From NCBI GenBank assembly GCA_025353985.1, contig JANXNT010001329.1:1-5846 (forward strand): DNA of 5,846 nucleotides, read 5' to 3'. Positions 1-5,846 of this stretch are shown here, in pieces. Every line of letters starts with the position of its first letter. Positions within the stretch are counted from its first letter, which is position 1. Made by a program: the position numbers and the translations under genes. This DNA is from Limnoglobus sp. (lineage in GTDB: Bacteria > Planctomycetota > Planctomycetia > Gemmatales > Gemmataceae). The notes below the pieces were generated by a model. That model searched no databases and was not told where the DNA came from. It saw only the letters and a program-made list of their open reading frames with translations.

Positions 1-1333
1 GGATCGGATAGCGCGAACGATAGTATTCGAACGCCGGCACCGCACCGTAAAAGACGTAAATGCTATCGCCGGTCTGCCACGCGGCACGAACGGTTGCGAT
101 CGCTTCGCGGGTGTCTTCCGCATGGATGGGCCGTTTCGCGAGTTGATTGCATTCGGAAATCGGCCCGATGAACGCGATGCTCAAAATAAGCCAACGCCCG
201 CCAGCAACCGCCTTGCCGATCTGCTCGGCAATCAAGTTCAGCCCGTACGCCATGCCGACAATCGCCAGCGGAACCGCGAACAACATGAGCCGACCCGCGA
301 ACGGATATTTTTTCAAACCCGATGCCAAAAGTGCAAGCAACAATGGCGTGAGTAGCGCAATTAACAACCGCCAGTTCGTTTTCGCAAGCGAGAGGCAGCC
401 GACAAGGAAACAGATCCCCGCAAAGCCCGAAAGGCCGAACTCGCCGTTCATGCCACACGGGTTATCGAAGAACACGAAGTAGTGGTGGACGATCCACGCC
501 AGGTCGCCGGGCCGCGTCGGTGGCAGTGGCAGGAACGTGCCCGCCCAGTAATCGAGCAAGTACGAATTCAGGCCCAGATGCCGCAAAAACACGAGGTAAC
601 ACGTGGCGAAACTGGCGAGCCAGCAAGCGACGACAATGAGCCGAATCCATGTCGCACGGCGGTCGCGGCGGGCGATCCCATCGGCGAGAATCGCGAGGCC
701 GACGCCGCCGAGAACGAACACCGACGGATGCGAACACCAGACGGCCATCGCGCCGACCAACGCAAGTACAATCGAACGCCATGCGGCACGCGAACCGTTC
801 GCCATCGGCAACCCGAGCGCAAGAAGCCCGACCGCAATCGTGGCATCGAGTTCGTACTGTTTGAATTCCGCCGCGTAGCCAATGACGTTCGGCGAGAGTG
901 CGAAAAGTATCGTGGCCAACCGTGCGATCCGTATAGGCATGGCCCGGTAGGCGAACGCAGGAAAGATCAACAGGCCCGCCAGCGATGCGAGAAAAGGGAT
1001 CGTTCGCATGGCGCGTTCGTTGTCGCCGAGAATCGCAATGGCCGCTTTCGACGCCATCAGAAAGCCGAGCGGTGCGCCTTGGTTCCAATCGAGCGGCTTC
1101 ATTAACTCCGCCGGTGTGCGGTTCACAACATTCAGCGCGAGCATCGCTTCGTCGATCCACAGCGAAGAATCGCGAACGTGCACGCCGACCCGGAACGCGA
1201 ACCCGATCAACACGCAGATGACTACCAGCGTACGGCCACTCAGCCAGCCACGCGAAGGAGCGCTTTCGGCAGCGGGAATAGGCGTTTCCACCACCGCAGG
1301 CACGGTCAGTCGGTTTTCCGTTGTCAATCGCAT
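1..1333 (-). CDS. GT-C membrane glycosyltransferase (PMT/ArnT/RgtA-like), C-terminus cut by window edge
   Basis: This frame stays open for 444 codons, from an ATG at 1333 to the left edge, with no stop. The protein has a polar N-terminus (1-34), a first membrane segment at about 36-52, then a short loop with an Asp-Glu pair (D61-E62, in SLWIDEAM). The position of this pair matches the catalytic/metal-binding acidic residue in the first outer loop of GT39/GT83-type enzymes. About ten further hydrophobic segments follow (roughly 88-102, 110-128, 137-155, 163-178, 186-200, 203-219, 229-250, 302-316, 322-338, 346-366, 379-393). The motif YAAEFKQYELDA (153-164) resembles the E-x-K-x-Y-x-x-D signature of these families. 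From about residue 400 a soluble C-terminal domain begins (GDSIYVFYGA at 422-431) and runs off the window. Such enzymes transfer sugars from polyprenyl-phosphate donors on the outer face of the membrane; donor and acceptor cannot be read here. The start is supported by GAGG five bases upstream and an in-frame TAG about 40 bases upstream with no other start codon between. The gene lies 179 bases downstream of a GT4-type glycosyltransferase gene. Confidence 0.85.
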   Translation of the reverse strand, partial: MRLTTENRLTVPAVVETPIPAAESAPSRGWLSGRTLVVICVLIGFAFRVGVHVRDSSLWIDEAMLALNVVNRTPAELMKPLDWNQGAPLGFLMASKAAIAILGDNERAMRTIPFLASLAGLLIFPAFAYRAMPIRIARLATILFALSPNVIGYAAEFKQYELDATIAVGLLALGLPMANGSRAAWRSIVLALVGAMAVWCSHPSVFVLGGVGLAILADGIARRDRRATWIRLIVVACWLASFATCYLVFLRHLGLNSYLLDYWAGTFLPLPPTRPGDLAWIVHHYFVFFDNPCGMNGEFGLSGFAGICFLVGCLSLAKTNWRLLIALLTPLLLALLASGLKKYPFAGRLMLFAVPLAIVGMAYGLNLIAEQIGKAVAGGRWLILSIAFIGPISECNQLAKRPIHAEDTREAIATVRAAWQTGDSIYVFYGAVPAFEYYRSRYPI

Positions 1334-1350
1334 GGAAGCCTCGCGGATGG

Positions 1351-1420
1351 CAGAATCACACCGACCGCAAGCCTAACATTCCCGCCGATTCGCCGTCAAC
1401 GCAGAATCCTCGACAGAATC
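1351..1420 (-). repeat. Three GATTCTG heptamers around the putative promoter
   Basis: The heptamer GATTCTG (minus strand) occurs at 1420-1414, 1408-1402 and 1357-1351. The first two are 12 bases apart, start to start, and sit directly upstream of the possible -35 box; the third lies just past the predicted transcription start. This layout could be an operator for a dimeric regulator. It could equally be decay products of the neighbouring ACA(G/C)GAT repeat cluster or chance, and no specific regulator is recognised. Confidence 0.25.
1370..1399 (-). promoter_or_regulatory. Possible sigma70-like promoter for the GT-C gene
   Basis: On the minus strand a TTGACG box (1399-1394; five of six bases match TTGACA) is followed after 18 bases by TAGGCT (1375-1370; three of six match TATAAT, including the leading TA and final T). 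Transcription would start near 1363 and leave a leader of about 30 bases before the ATG at 1333. The -35 box is good and the -10 box is weak, so this is only a candidate. It would let the membrane glycosyltransferase be expressed independently of the upstream GT4 gene. Confidence 0.3.
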
Positions 1421-1431
1421 TGAGGAGATTT

Positions 1432-1506
1432 AGACAGGATTCACACGATGAAACAGGATTTGGAGAACACGATTCAATCTTTCTTTCAATCCTGCAAATC
1501 CTGTCT
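1432..1506. repeat. ACA(G/C)GAT repeat cluster with inverted arms
   Basis: On the plus strand, four copies of ACA(G/C)GAT start at 1434, 1443, 1453 and 1467, alternating ACAGGAT, ACACGAT, ACAGGAT, ACACGAT. Two copies in reverse orientation, ATCCTG(C/T), start at 1489 and 1498. The outer arms form a perfect 10-base inverted repeat, AGACAGGATT (1432-1441) with AATCCTGTCT (1497-1506). An inner pair, CAGGATT (1454-1460) with AATCCTG (1488-1494), nests inside it. The element begins six bases beyond the stop codon of the GT4 gene and fills much of the 179-base gap. It may act as a 3' structure of that transcript, although the outer loop of 55 bases and the absence of a terminal T-run argue against a simple terminator. 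From memory, similar strings of ACAGGAT units are dispersed between genes in several bacterial phyla; this was not checked. Confidence 0.65.
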
Positions 1507-1512
1507 GCAGTA

Positions 1513-2709
1513 TCACTGCCCGGCGATCGCGCGATTCCAACAGTCGCGCATTCCCGTTCCTAACGATGCCATTGTGAATTGCGCGACGCGATCCCGCCCT
1601 CGTTCCACGAGGGTTTTGCAAAACGCTGGTTCGTTCAACACGCGCAACATCGCATCGCGAAACGCGCTGACATCGTCCGGGTCGACCAACAATCCCGCGT
1701 TGCCGACGATCTCGGGAATGCTCGTTGCCCGGCTCGCGATCAACGGTACATCGAGCGCCATCGCTTCGAGTGTCGGTAAGCCAAACCCTTCGTAACGGCT
1801 CGAATAAATCACCGCCGCCGCCCGGTGCATCGCGGCCAGGAACTCGGTGCGTTCGAGCGTTGGCACGATCACAATGCGCCCATCGGTCGAATGCCAACAC
1901 TCGTCGATGATGTACCCGCGTTCGGTGGGTGACAGCAATTCGGTCAGCACGGTTTCCGTGAGTTGGGCGGTGCCCGCAATGACGAGTTTGGCGGTTCCAG
2001 GCGGCAACATGCGGAAGCCACGGATGGCGTTCGGGACATTTTTGCGAACGCGGTTGAAGCCGGTTGCGGCCCCGACGGGTAGGAAGAAATACGGCGCACT
2101 CTCGGCGATTGTCTGCGACCCGAGCCGGATCGTTTCCGGCGGAATCGACTTTGCAGCCGCGAGAAGTTCCAGCGAATCGGACAGGGCGTGCCATACGACG
2201 GCCGTCTTCGCAAGCTCCCACGGCAAGTGGCGACAAATGCGATCGCGGGCATCGTATGAGATGCAATGGATGAGCGAGATGGCGGGGCGGATCGTTTGAA
2301 GCGTGCGGTGGCGAATCGCGGCCGTGGCCCCGAAACCTTCGGGATTCTCCAGAAATCCCGCATCGTGAAAGCTCACGACTTGCGGACAACCGGGACGCTG
2401 CATTCCCGTGTAATACGAGCAGTACAGCAACTCCGGTTTCACTGCCGCAACGATCTCGCCGAGAATCGGGTCGAGGGCATTCGCCAAGCTGAAACCTGCC
2501 GGAATGTCCAACTCGCGATACTCGAACCGCGTCCCCCGGTCCCACGGTTCGAGTGCCGTCGTCGGGAACAATTGCTGCGGCGAAGCCGGGCTGACCACCG
2601 TGAACCGGCGCGGCGATTCGACTTCTTGCAGCGCCGTCAAAAGCATCCGACAATGCACACCCAACCCGCCACTGACATCCAAATGCGGCAAAAACAAAAC
2701 GATCGACAT
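1513..2709 (-). CDS. GT4-type glycosyltransferase (GT-B fold)
   Basis: This is a complete 398-residue protein of normal length for the GT4 family, which transfers a sugar from a nucleotide-activated donor on the cytoplasmic side of the membrane. The N-terminal acceptor domain starts with a beta strand and glycine loop (VLFLPHLDVSGGLGVH, 4-19), as in other GT4 enzymes. The C-terminal donor domain contains RVRKN (220-224), whose lysine corresponds to the usual donor-phosphate-binding region. It then has SSRYEGFGLPTLEAMA (303-318), with the classic E-x7-E pair E307/E315, and SIPEIVGNAGLLVDPDD (330-346), which fits nucleotide binding. There is no signal peptide or membrane segment. The ATG at 2709 is preceded by GGGAG at nine bases. 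The gene follows the PSCyt2/PSD1 gene by 79 bases and precedes a membrane GT-C enzyme, so a role in surface-glycan assembly is a reasonable inference. Sugar and acceptor specificity cannot be read from sequence. A longer overlapping minus-strand frame (1430-2653) is arginine-rich and lacks any family motif, so it is a shadow. Confidence 0.93.
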   Translation of the reverse strand: MSIVLFLPHLDVSGGLGVHCRMLLTALQEVESPRRFTVVSPASPQQLFPTTALEPWDRGTRFEYRELDIPAGFSLANALDPILGEIVAAVKPELLYCSYYTGMQRPGCPQVVSFHDAGFLENPEGFGATAAIRHRTLQTIRPAISLIHCISYDARDRICRHLPWELAKTAVVWHALSDSLELLAAAKSIPPETIRLGSQTIAESAPYFFLPVGAATGFNRVRKNVPNAIRGFRMLPPGTAKLVIAGTAQLTETVLTELLSPTERGYIIDECWHSTDGRIVIVPTLERTEFLAAMHRAAAVIYSSRYEGFGLPTLEAMALDVPLIASRATSIPEIVGNAGLLVDPDDVSAFRDAMLRVLNEPAFCKTLVERGRDRVAQFTMASLGTGMRDCWNRAIAGQ

Positions 2710-2747
2710 CGAATAAAACTCCCGTTGCGGAATCGTGTTGGTGATGC

Positions 2748-2764
2748 CAAAACGGCTAGTTTTG
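2748..2764. other. Small hairpin in the gap before the GT4 gene
   Basis: CAAAAC (2748-2753) and GTTTTG (2759-2764) can pair as a six-base stem around the five-base loop GGCTA. It lies in the 79-base gap between the PSCyt2/PSD1 stop codon and the GT4 start. The stem is A/T-rich and no T-run follows on the minus strand, so an intrinsic terminator is unlikely and read-through from the upstream gene is plausible. No convincing promoter was seen in this gap. Confidence 0.3.
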
Positions 2765-2788
2765 ATGGTTGGCTTTTATTCTCACAAT

Positions 2789-4975
2789 TTACGGCAGGTA
2801 AACGAAGGCGTTCGTGTTGAACATGGCCAGACACAAGTCGGCGAGGGCAACTTCGCCATTCGATGCCAGGAACGTTTTGCCGACTGCCAACTCGGTGTCA
2901 GTGGGGTTTCTCGCGAGGCAACGGCGGTAGATGGCTTTGACCCAATCGTCGGAGGTCGATTTCGGCACGGCCATCACGGTCTTCGCCAGTTTACGGCTTT
3001 GATCGTAGGTGAAAGGGCCGTTCATGAGGATGAGCGCTTGCGGGGCGAATGTGCTGACGCCGCGACCGTTGCAGGGCGTCAGCGTGTCGGGTTGGTCGAA
3101 CGCTTCGAGCATAGGGAGTCGTACATTTCGCTTCGCAAATAGATAAATGCTGCGGCGATCGTGCTGTTTCGCATCGGGCGTGACGGGCCAGAGGCCATCG
3201 GGTTCGCCTTCGGTGAAGATCAAATCGTAGACTGCCGGTTCGAGCGGAATGCGCACGCTCGGCCCGCCCGTGTCGCGGTTGAGCGTACCGGTGGCGGTCA
3301 AAATCGCATCGCGAAGTGCCTCCGCATCGATCCGCTTGCGATTCATTTTCCACAACAAGCGGTTATCTGGATCGGCTGACAATGCGGTGTCAGTCGGCGT
3401 CACGCGGCTCGTTTGTTTGTACGTTTCCGATGTCACCATCAGGCGAATCATGCCCTTCATGCTCCACGGCACCGGCTGTTCGATCATCTCGCGTGCCAGC
3501 CAATCGAGCAGTTCCGGGTGCGTCGGCTTATCGCCGCGGGTGCCGAAATCGTTGACAGTTCCGACAAGGCCGCGACCGAACAGGTGGTGCCAAAGACGGT
3601 TGACGATCACGCGCGATGTCAGCGGATGGTCCGGCGTCGCCAGCCAGTCCGCGAACGCGATGCGGTTCTTCGGCGCGACGGTTTCATTTAACAATACTCT
3701 TGGAAATCCTGGCGAAACGACCGCCCCTTTTCGGTCGGTGTCGCCGCGTTTCAGCACGTGGGTAACGGGGCGTTTCTCGTCGTCGGTGATCGCCCATGCC
3801 ATTGCGGGCGGCGACGGCAGTTCGGCTTGGATCGCGTGAATCTTCTCGCGGATTTGGTCGCGTTGGGCCTTCTCTTTTGCAGGCATCGCGTTCAGAATAT
3901 CGTCCCACGACACTTTAATAACGACCTGAATATCGGACACGAGTTGCTTCTGTTCCGGCGTACGTTTTTTCGCTTCGACATCGAGCGCTTCGCGGTACTT
4001 CGGCTCGAGCGCCGCCTTCTTCGCGGCAGCGACTTTGACCCGAACCGGCGCGTCGAGTGCCTCGACTTGCTTTTGAAGCGGGGCCATACGGGCATCGAGT
4101 TCGGCAATTTTCGCGGCTTGTTTTGCCGCCTCTTCCTTGGTGGACAAGTTCACATCGCGATACTGTGCGGCAGCGAAAAACGCTTGCAAACGATAGTAAT
4201 CGGCGGCGGAGATCGGGTCGAACTTGTGATCGTGGCAACGGGCGCAGGCCATCGTCATGCCGAGGACCGCCGAGCCGACGGCGTTGACCATCTCGGTGAG
4301 ATATTCCTGACGAAGCGCCGCTTGATCGAGATTGCCGCCGACCATGTGCGCCGGCCCGCAACGGTGCATCCCCGTTGCAATTAGCAAGTCCGGCACCGTG
4401 CGCGGGTCTTTTCCCGCAGCGAGTTCGTCCCCGGCGAGTTGTTCCTTCAAAAAAATCTGGTACGGCTTATCGGCGTTGAAACTGCGAATGACATAGTCGC
4501 GGTATCGCCACGCATGGGGCCGATCCGCATCGAGTTCGTAGCCGTTCGTTTCGGCGTAGCGCACGACATCGAGCCAGTGTTGGGCAAAGCGTTCGCCGTA
4601 GTGCGTCGACGCGAGCAAGCCATCCACGACTTTCTCGTAAGCATTCGTGGACGTATCTTTCACGAACGCATCGACTTCGGCCGGCGTCGGCGGCAGCCCC
4701 GTTACGTCGAAATAGACGCGTCGAATCAGAGTCAAACGATCAGCGGGCGGGGCAGGGGACAATTTCGCGGCAGTCAGTTTTTCGCGAATGAACGCATCAA
4801 TTGGGTGCGCAGCAGACGACTTCGGCACCGGCGAGCGACGCGGCGGCTGATACGCCCAGTGTTCGCGATCTTCGTCGGTAATCTTCGGTTCTTTTAGCTT
4901 CTCTTCGGCCACGGCGAATGCAGCCACTGCCAGCACGATCGTGGCAAGCAAGTAACCGAGATTTCGAATACGCAT
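2789..4975 (-). CDS. Secreted PSCyt2 (DUF1549)/PSD1 (DUF1553) protein with CxxCH motif
   Basis: This is a complete 728-residue protein of a family abundant in Planctomycetota, with no firmly established biochemical role. The N-terminus has two arginines, a hydrophobic run and AVA followed by EE near residue 24, which is a good signal peptide. DUF1549 covers about 57-270, with the typical strings GLPPTPAEVDAF, YGERFAQHWLDVVRYAE, EQLAGDE and CARCHDHKFDP. The CxxCH at 244-248 could bind one c-type haem or a metal. Residues about 278-388 are charged, rich in Ala, Lys and Glu, and probably coiled-coil. DUF1553 follows at about 437-725, from NRIAFADWLATPDHPLTSRVIVNRLW to NTNAFVYLP at the end, so it looks intact. 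The N-terminal PSCyt1 cytochrome domain found in many relatives is absent. The ATG at 4975 is chosen because GAGG lies seven bases upstream; a TTG six bases earlier (4981) would be only two bases from that site. The gene usually paired with this family, a DUF1501 sulfatase-like protein, is not downstream; a GT4 gene is there instead. Confidence 0.93.
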   Translation of the reverse strand: MRIRNLGYLLATIVLAVAAFAVAEEKLKEPKITDEDREHWAYQPPRRSPVPKSSAAHPIDAFIREKLTAAKLSPAPPADRLTLIRRVYFDVTGLPPTPAEVDAFVKDTSTNAYEKVVDGLLASTHYGERFAQHWLDVVRYAETNGYELDADRPHAWRYRDYVIRSFNADKPYQIFLKEQLAGDELAAGKDPRTVPDLLIATGMHRCGPAHMVGGNLDQAALRQEYLTEMVNAVGSAVLGMTMACARCHDHKFDPISAADYYRLQAFFAAAQYRDVNLSTKEEAAKQAAKIAELDARMAPLQKQVEALDAPVRVKVAAAKKAALEPKYREALDVEAKKRTPEQKQLVSDIQVVIKVSWDDILNAMPAKEKAQRDQIREKIHAIQAELPSPPAMAWAITDDEKRPVTHVLKRGDTDRKGAVVSPGFPRVLLNETVAPKNRIAFADWLATPDHPLTSRVIVNRLWHHLFGRGLVGTVNDFGTRGDKPTHPELLDWLAREMIEQPVPWSMKGMIRLMVTSETYKQTSRVTPTDTALSADPDNRLLWKMNRKRIDAEALRDAILTATGTLNRDTGGPSVRIPLEPAVYDLIFTEGEPDGLWPVTPDAKQHDRRSIYLFAKRNVRLPMLEAFDQPDTLTPCNGRGVSTFAPQALILMNGPFTYDQSRKLAKTVMAVPKSTSDDWVKAIYRRCLARNPTDTELAVGKTFLASNGEVALADLCLAMFNTNAFVYLP

Positions 4976-4998
4976 GAACAATCCTCAACGTGTCTGTT

Positions 4999-5024
4999 GT
5001 AGCAGGCACATTCCATGTGCCGTT
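4999..5024 (+). repeat. REP-like palindrome, left copy (GTAG-headed)
   Basis: The tetranucleotide GTAG (4999-5002) and the dinucleotide CA precede a perfect seven-base stem, GGCACAT (5005-5011) and ATGTGCC (5015-5021), with loop TCC, then GTT. A GTAG or GGAG tetranucleotide at the foot of a short palindrome is the hallmark of REP sequences processed by RAYT (TnpA-REP) transposases. The copy ends 24 bases upstream of the PSCyt2/PSD1 start codon and matches the right copy at 25 of 26 bases in inverted orientation. Confidence 0.75.
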
Positions 5025-5078
5025 CCTCATTCACTTGTAAACCAACGGCTGCGCTCTCTCTGAACTGCACACGATCTC

Positions 5079-5104
5079 AACGGCACATGGAATGTGCCTA
5101 CTAC
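5079..5104 (-). repeat. REP-like palindrome, right copy (GTAG-headed)
   Basis: Read on the minus strand, this is GTAG (5104-5101), TA, GGCACAT (5098-5092), loop TCC, ATGTGCC (5088-5082) and GTT. It differs from the left copy at a single base (T instead of C after GTAG). The two copies face each other across 54 bases, a layout like the paired REPs of BIME elements. They can form two small hairpins or one long stem over 26 positions with one mismatch. The copy lies about 40 bases past the stop codon of the PLP enzyme gene. No RAYT transposase gene is present in the window. Confidence 0.75.
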
Positions 5105-5114
5105 AGTTTCCTCA

Positions 5115-5143
5115 ATCTTAAACGGATCGCGGTGCCGGAACAA
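5115..5143 (-). promoter_or_regulatory. Possible promoter for the PSCyt2/PSD1 gene
   Basis: On the minus strand TTGTTC (5143-5138) and TAAGAT (5120-5115; four of six match TATAAT) are separated by 17 bases, directly beyond the stop codon of the PLP enzyme gene. Transcription would begin near 5108 and place both REP-like palindromes in a leader of about 130 bases. The -35 match is only the TTG core, so this is tentative. Confidence 0.3.
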
Positions 5144-5144
5144 G

Positions 5145-5846
5145 TCATCGCTTCGGTAACACTTTGCTTGGCTCGGCGAAGATCGCTGGCACGCCGCCGG
5201 TGTGGATGAACACGACACGCGAACCGGGCGCGTATTTCCCCGCTTGCACATCGGCGATCAGCGCGGCCATCGCCTTGGCCGAATAAACGGGGTCGAGCAA
5301 AATCGCATCGGTGCGAGCCAGCATGTCGAGCGCTTCTCGCCCCGCATCGGATGGGTGGCCATAACCGGGTGCAACGTAGGTTTCGTCGGCATCAATGTCA
5401 CCCGGTGTCAGCCGGTGTGGCACCCCGAGCATTTCGGCGGCGGCGTTCGCATCGGCGGCGAGTGCCGTCGGAATGTGCCACGGCCAGAGCATCGGACAGA
5501 TCAATCGTGCGGGGCAGTTCAAGCCGAGAATCGCTTTCCCAAGCGCAACGCCCGCCCCTGTCGCCCCCGACGACGACACGTAAAGTGCGTCGGGCATCAT
5601 CCCGCGATCCTGGAATTGCTGCACGATCTCCGCGACGCAAACGGCATAGCTAATCGCGGCAAGTGGCACAACCCGTGGCCGGTGCCAGTAGTACGGCTTG
5701 CGGCCCGCGATCCGAAACTCCACCGCCTTGGCCGCGAGCAATTCATCGAGTTCCGGGCCAATTTTCGCATCGGTAAATTCGACGTGCGCGCCGACGAGAT
5801 AATCGAGCAACAGGTTGCCTTGCACCTCGGTCGAGTAGTTCATTCG
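5145..5846 (-). CDS. PLP-dependent enzyme, ACC deaminase/D-cysteine desulfhydrase family, N-terminus cut by window edge
   Basis: The frame is open to the right edge and gives 233 residues ending in a TGA at 5147-5145. Family members are usually about 320-340 residues, so roughly the first 90-100, including the lysine that forms the Schiff base with PLP, lie outside the window. The ATG at 5843 is therefore probably internal. Counting from that Met, family features are QGNLLLDYLVGA (8-19), the phosphate-binding glycine loop SSSGATGAGVALG (90-102), GYGHPSDAGREAL (160-172), LDPVYSAKAMAALI (183-196) and VVFIHTGGVPAIFAE (210-224). The family cleaves small amino acids or derivatives such as D-cysteine or 1-aminocyclopropane-1-carboxylate to a 2-oxoacid and ammonia, in the cytoplasm. 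The stretch HRPRVVPLAAISYA (54-67) differs from the PxGGSxxxGxxGY region I recall for characterised D-cysteine desulfhydrases, so the substrate is left open. No functional link to the downstream genes is evident. Confidence 0.88.
   Translation of the reverse strand, partial: RMNYSTEVQGNLLLDYLVGAHVEFTDAKIGPELDELLAAKAVEFRIAGRKPYYWHRPRVVPLAAISYAVCVAEIVQQFQDRGMMPDALYVSSSGATGAGVALGKAILGLNCPARLICPMLWPWHIPTALAADANAAAEMLGVPHRLTPGDIDADETYVAPGYGHPSDAGREALDMLARTDAILLDPVYSAKAMAALIADVQAGKYAPGSRVVFIHTGGVPAIFAEPSKVLPKR

Noticed and set aside
462..1160. Minus-strand and plus-strand frames of over 200 codons (also 482-1105 on plus)
   Set aside because: Both are Arg-rich shadows of the GT-C gene, whose frame shows regular membrane segments and family motifs.
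1432..1506. Insertion sequence end or intact transposon
   Set aside because: No transposase frame lies between or near the arms, and the interior is only 55 bases of the same short repeats.
1430..2653. Long minus-strand reading frame (407 residues) overlapping the GT4 gene in another frame
   Set aside because: It is rich in Arg, His and Ser with no recognisable motif, while the overlapping frame encodes a complete GT4 enzyme with E-x7-E.
3758..4384. Plus-strand frame of 208 codons inside the PSCyt2/PSD1 gene
   Set aside because: It is antisense to a well-conserved coding region and has no family signature.
4976..4981. TTG start at 4981 for the PSCyt2/PSD1 gene
   Set aside because: The ribosome binding site GAGG would be only two bases away; the ATG at 4975 has the normal seven-base spacing and gives a clean signal peptide.
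5079..5104. Right REP-like hairpin as an intrinsic terminator of the PLP enzyme gene
   Set aside because: No T-run follows the stem on the minus strand, and the GTAG head and second inverted copy point to a REP element.
4999..5104. CRISPR-like or tRNA-like structure
   Set aside because: There are only two copies, in inverted orientation, with internal palindromes and no spacer series; no cloverleaf or cas gene is present.

Overview
The window looks like ordinary chromosomal sequence from a GC-rich planctomycete. The strongest lineage clue is the secreted PSCyt2 (DUF1549)/PSD1 (DUF1553) protein at 2789-4975, a family massively expanded in Planctomycetota. The order within the phylum is a guess (Gemmatales-like); a search with the four proteins would settle it.

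All four recognisable genes lie on the minus strand, so they read from the right edge to the left. (1) 5846-5145 is the C-terminal two thirds of a PLP-dependent enzyme of the ACC deaminase/D-cysteine desulfhydrase family; its N-terminus is beyond the right edge. (2) 4975-2789 is a complete exported PSCyt2/PSD1 protein with one CxxCH motif. (3) 2709-1513 is a complete GT-B glycosyltransferase of the GT4 type. (4) 1333-1 is a multi-membrane-spanning GT-C-type glycosyltransferase (PMT/ArnT/RgtA-like) whose C-terminus is beyond the left edge. No convincing plus-strand gene, RNA gene, CRISPR array, insertion sequence or phage gene was seen.

The three intergenic gaps (169, 79 and 179 bases) hold the more unusual material. 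The 5' leader of the PSCyt2/PSD1 gene carries two copies of a GTAG-headed REP-like palindrome in inverted orientation, probably downstream of a weak sigma70-type promoter. The gap between the two glycosyltransferase genes carries a cluster of short ACA(G/C)GAT repeats that forms an imperfect long-armed inverted repeat, followed by a possible promoter flanked by three GATTCTG heptamers. The 79-base gap holds only a small hairpin.

Functionally, the two neighbouring glycosyltransferases suggest a surface-glycan or protein/lipid glycosylation role, one acting in the cytoplasm and one in the membrane. The PLP enzyme and the PSCyt2/PSD1 protein have no evident link to that role, and the cluster may be only co-directional rather than one operon. 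I found no clear evidence of a new multi-gene system; the intergenic repeats are the parts most worth following up.
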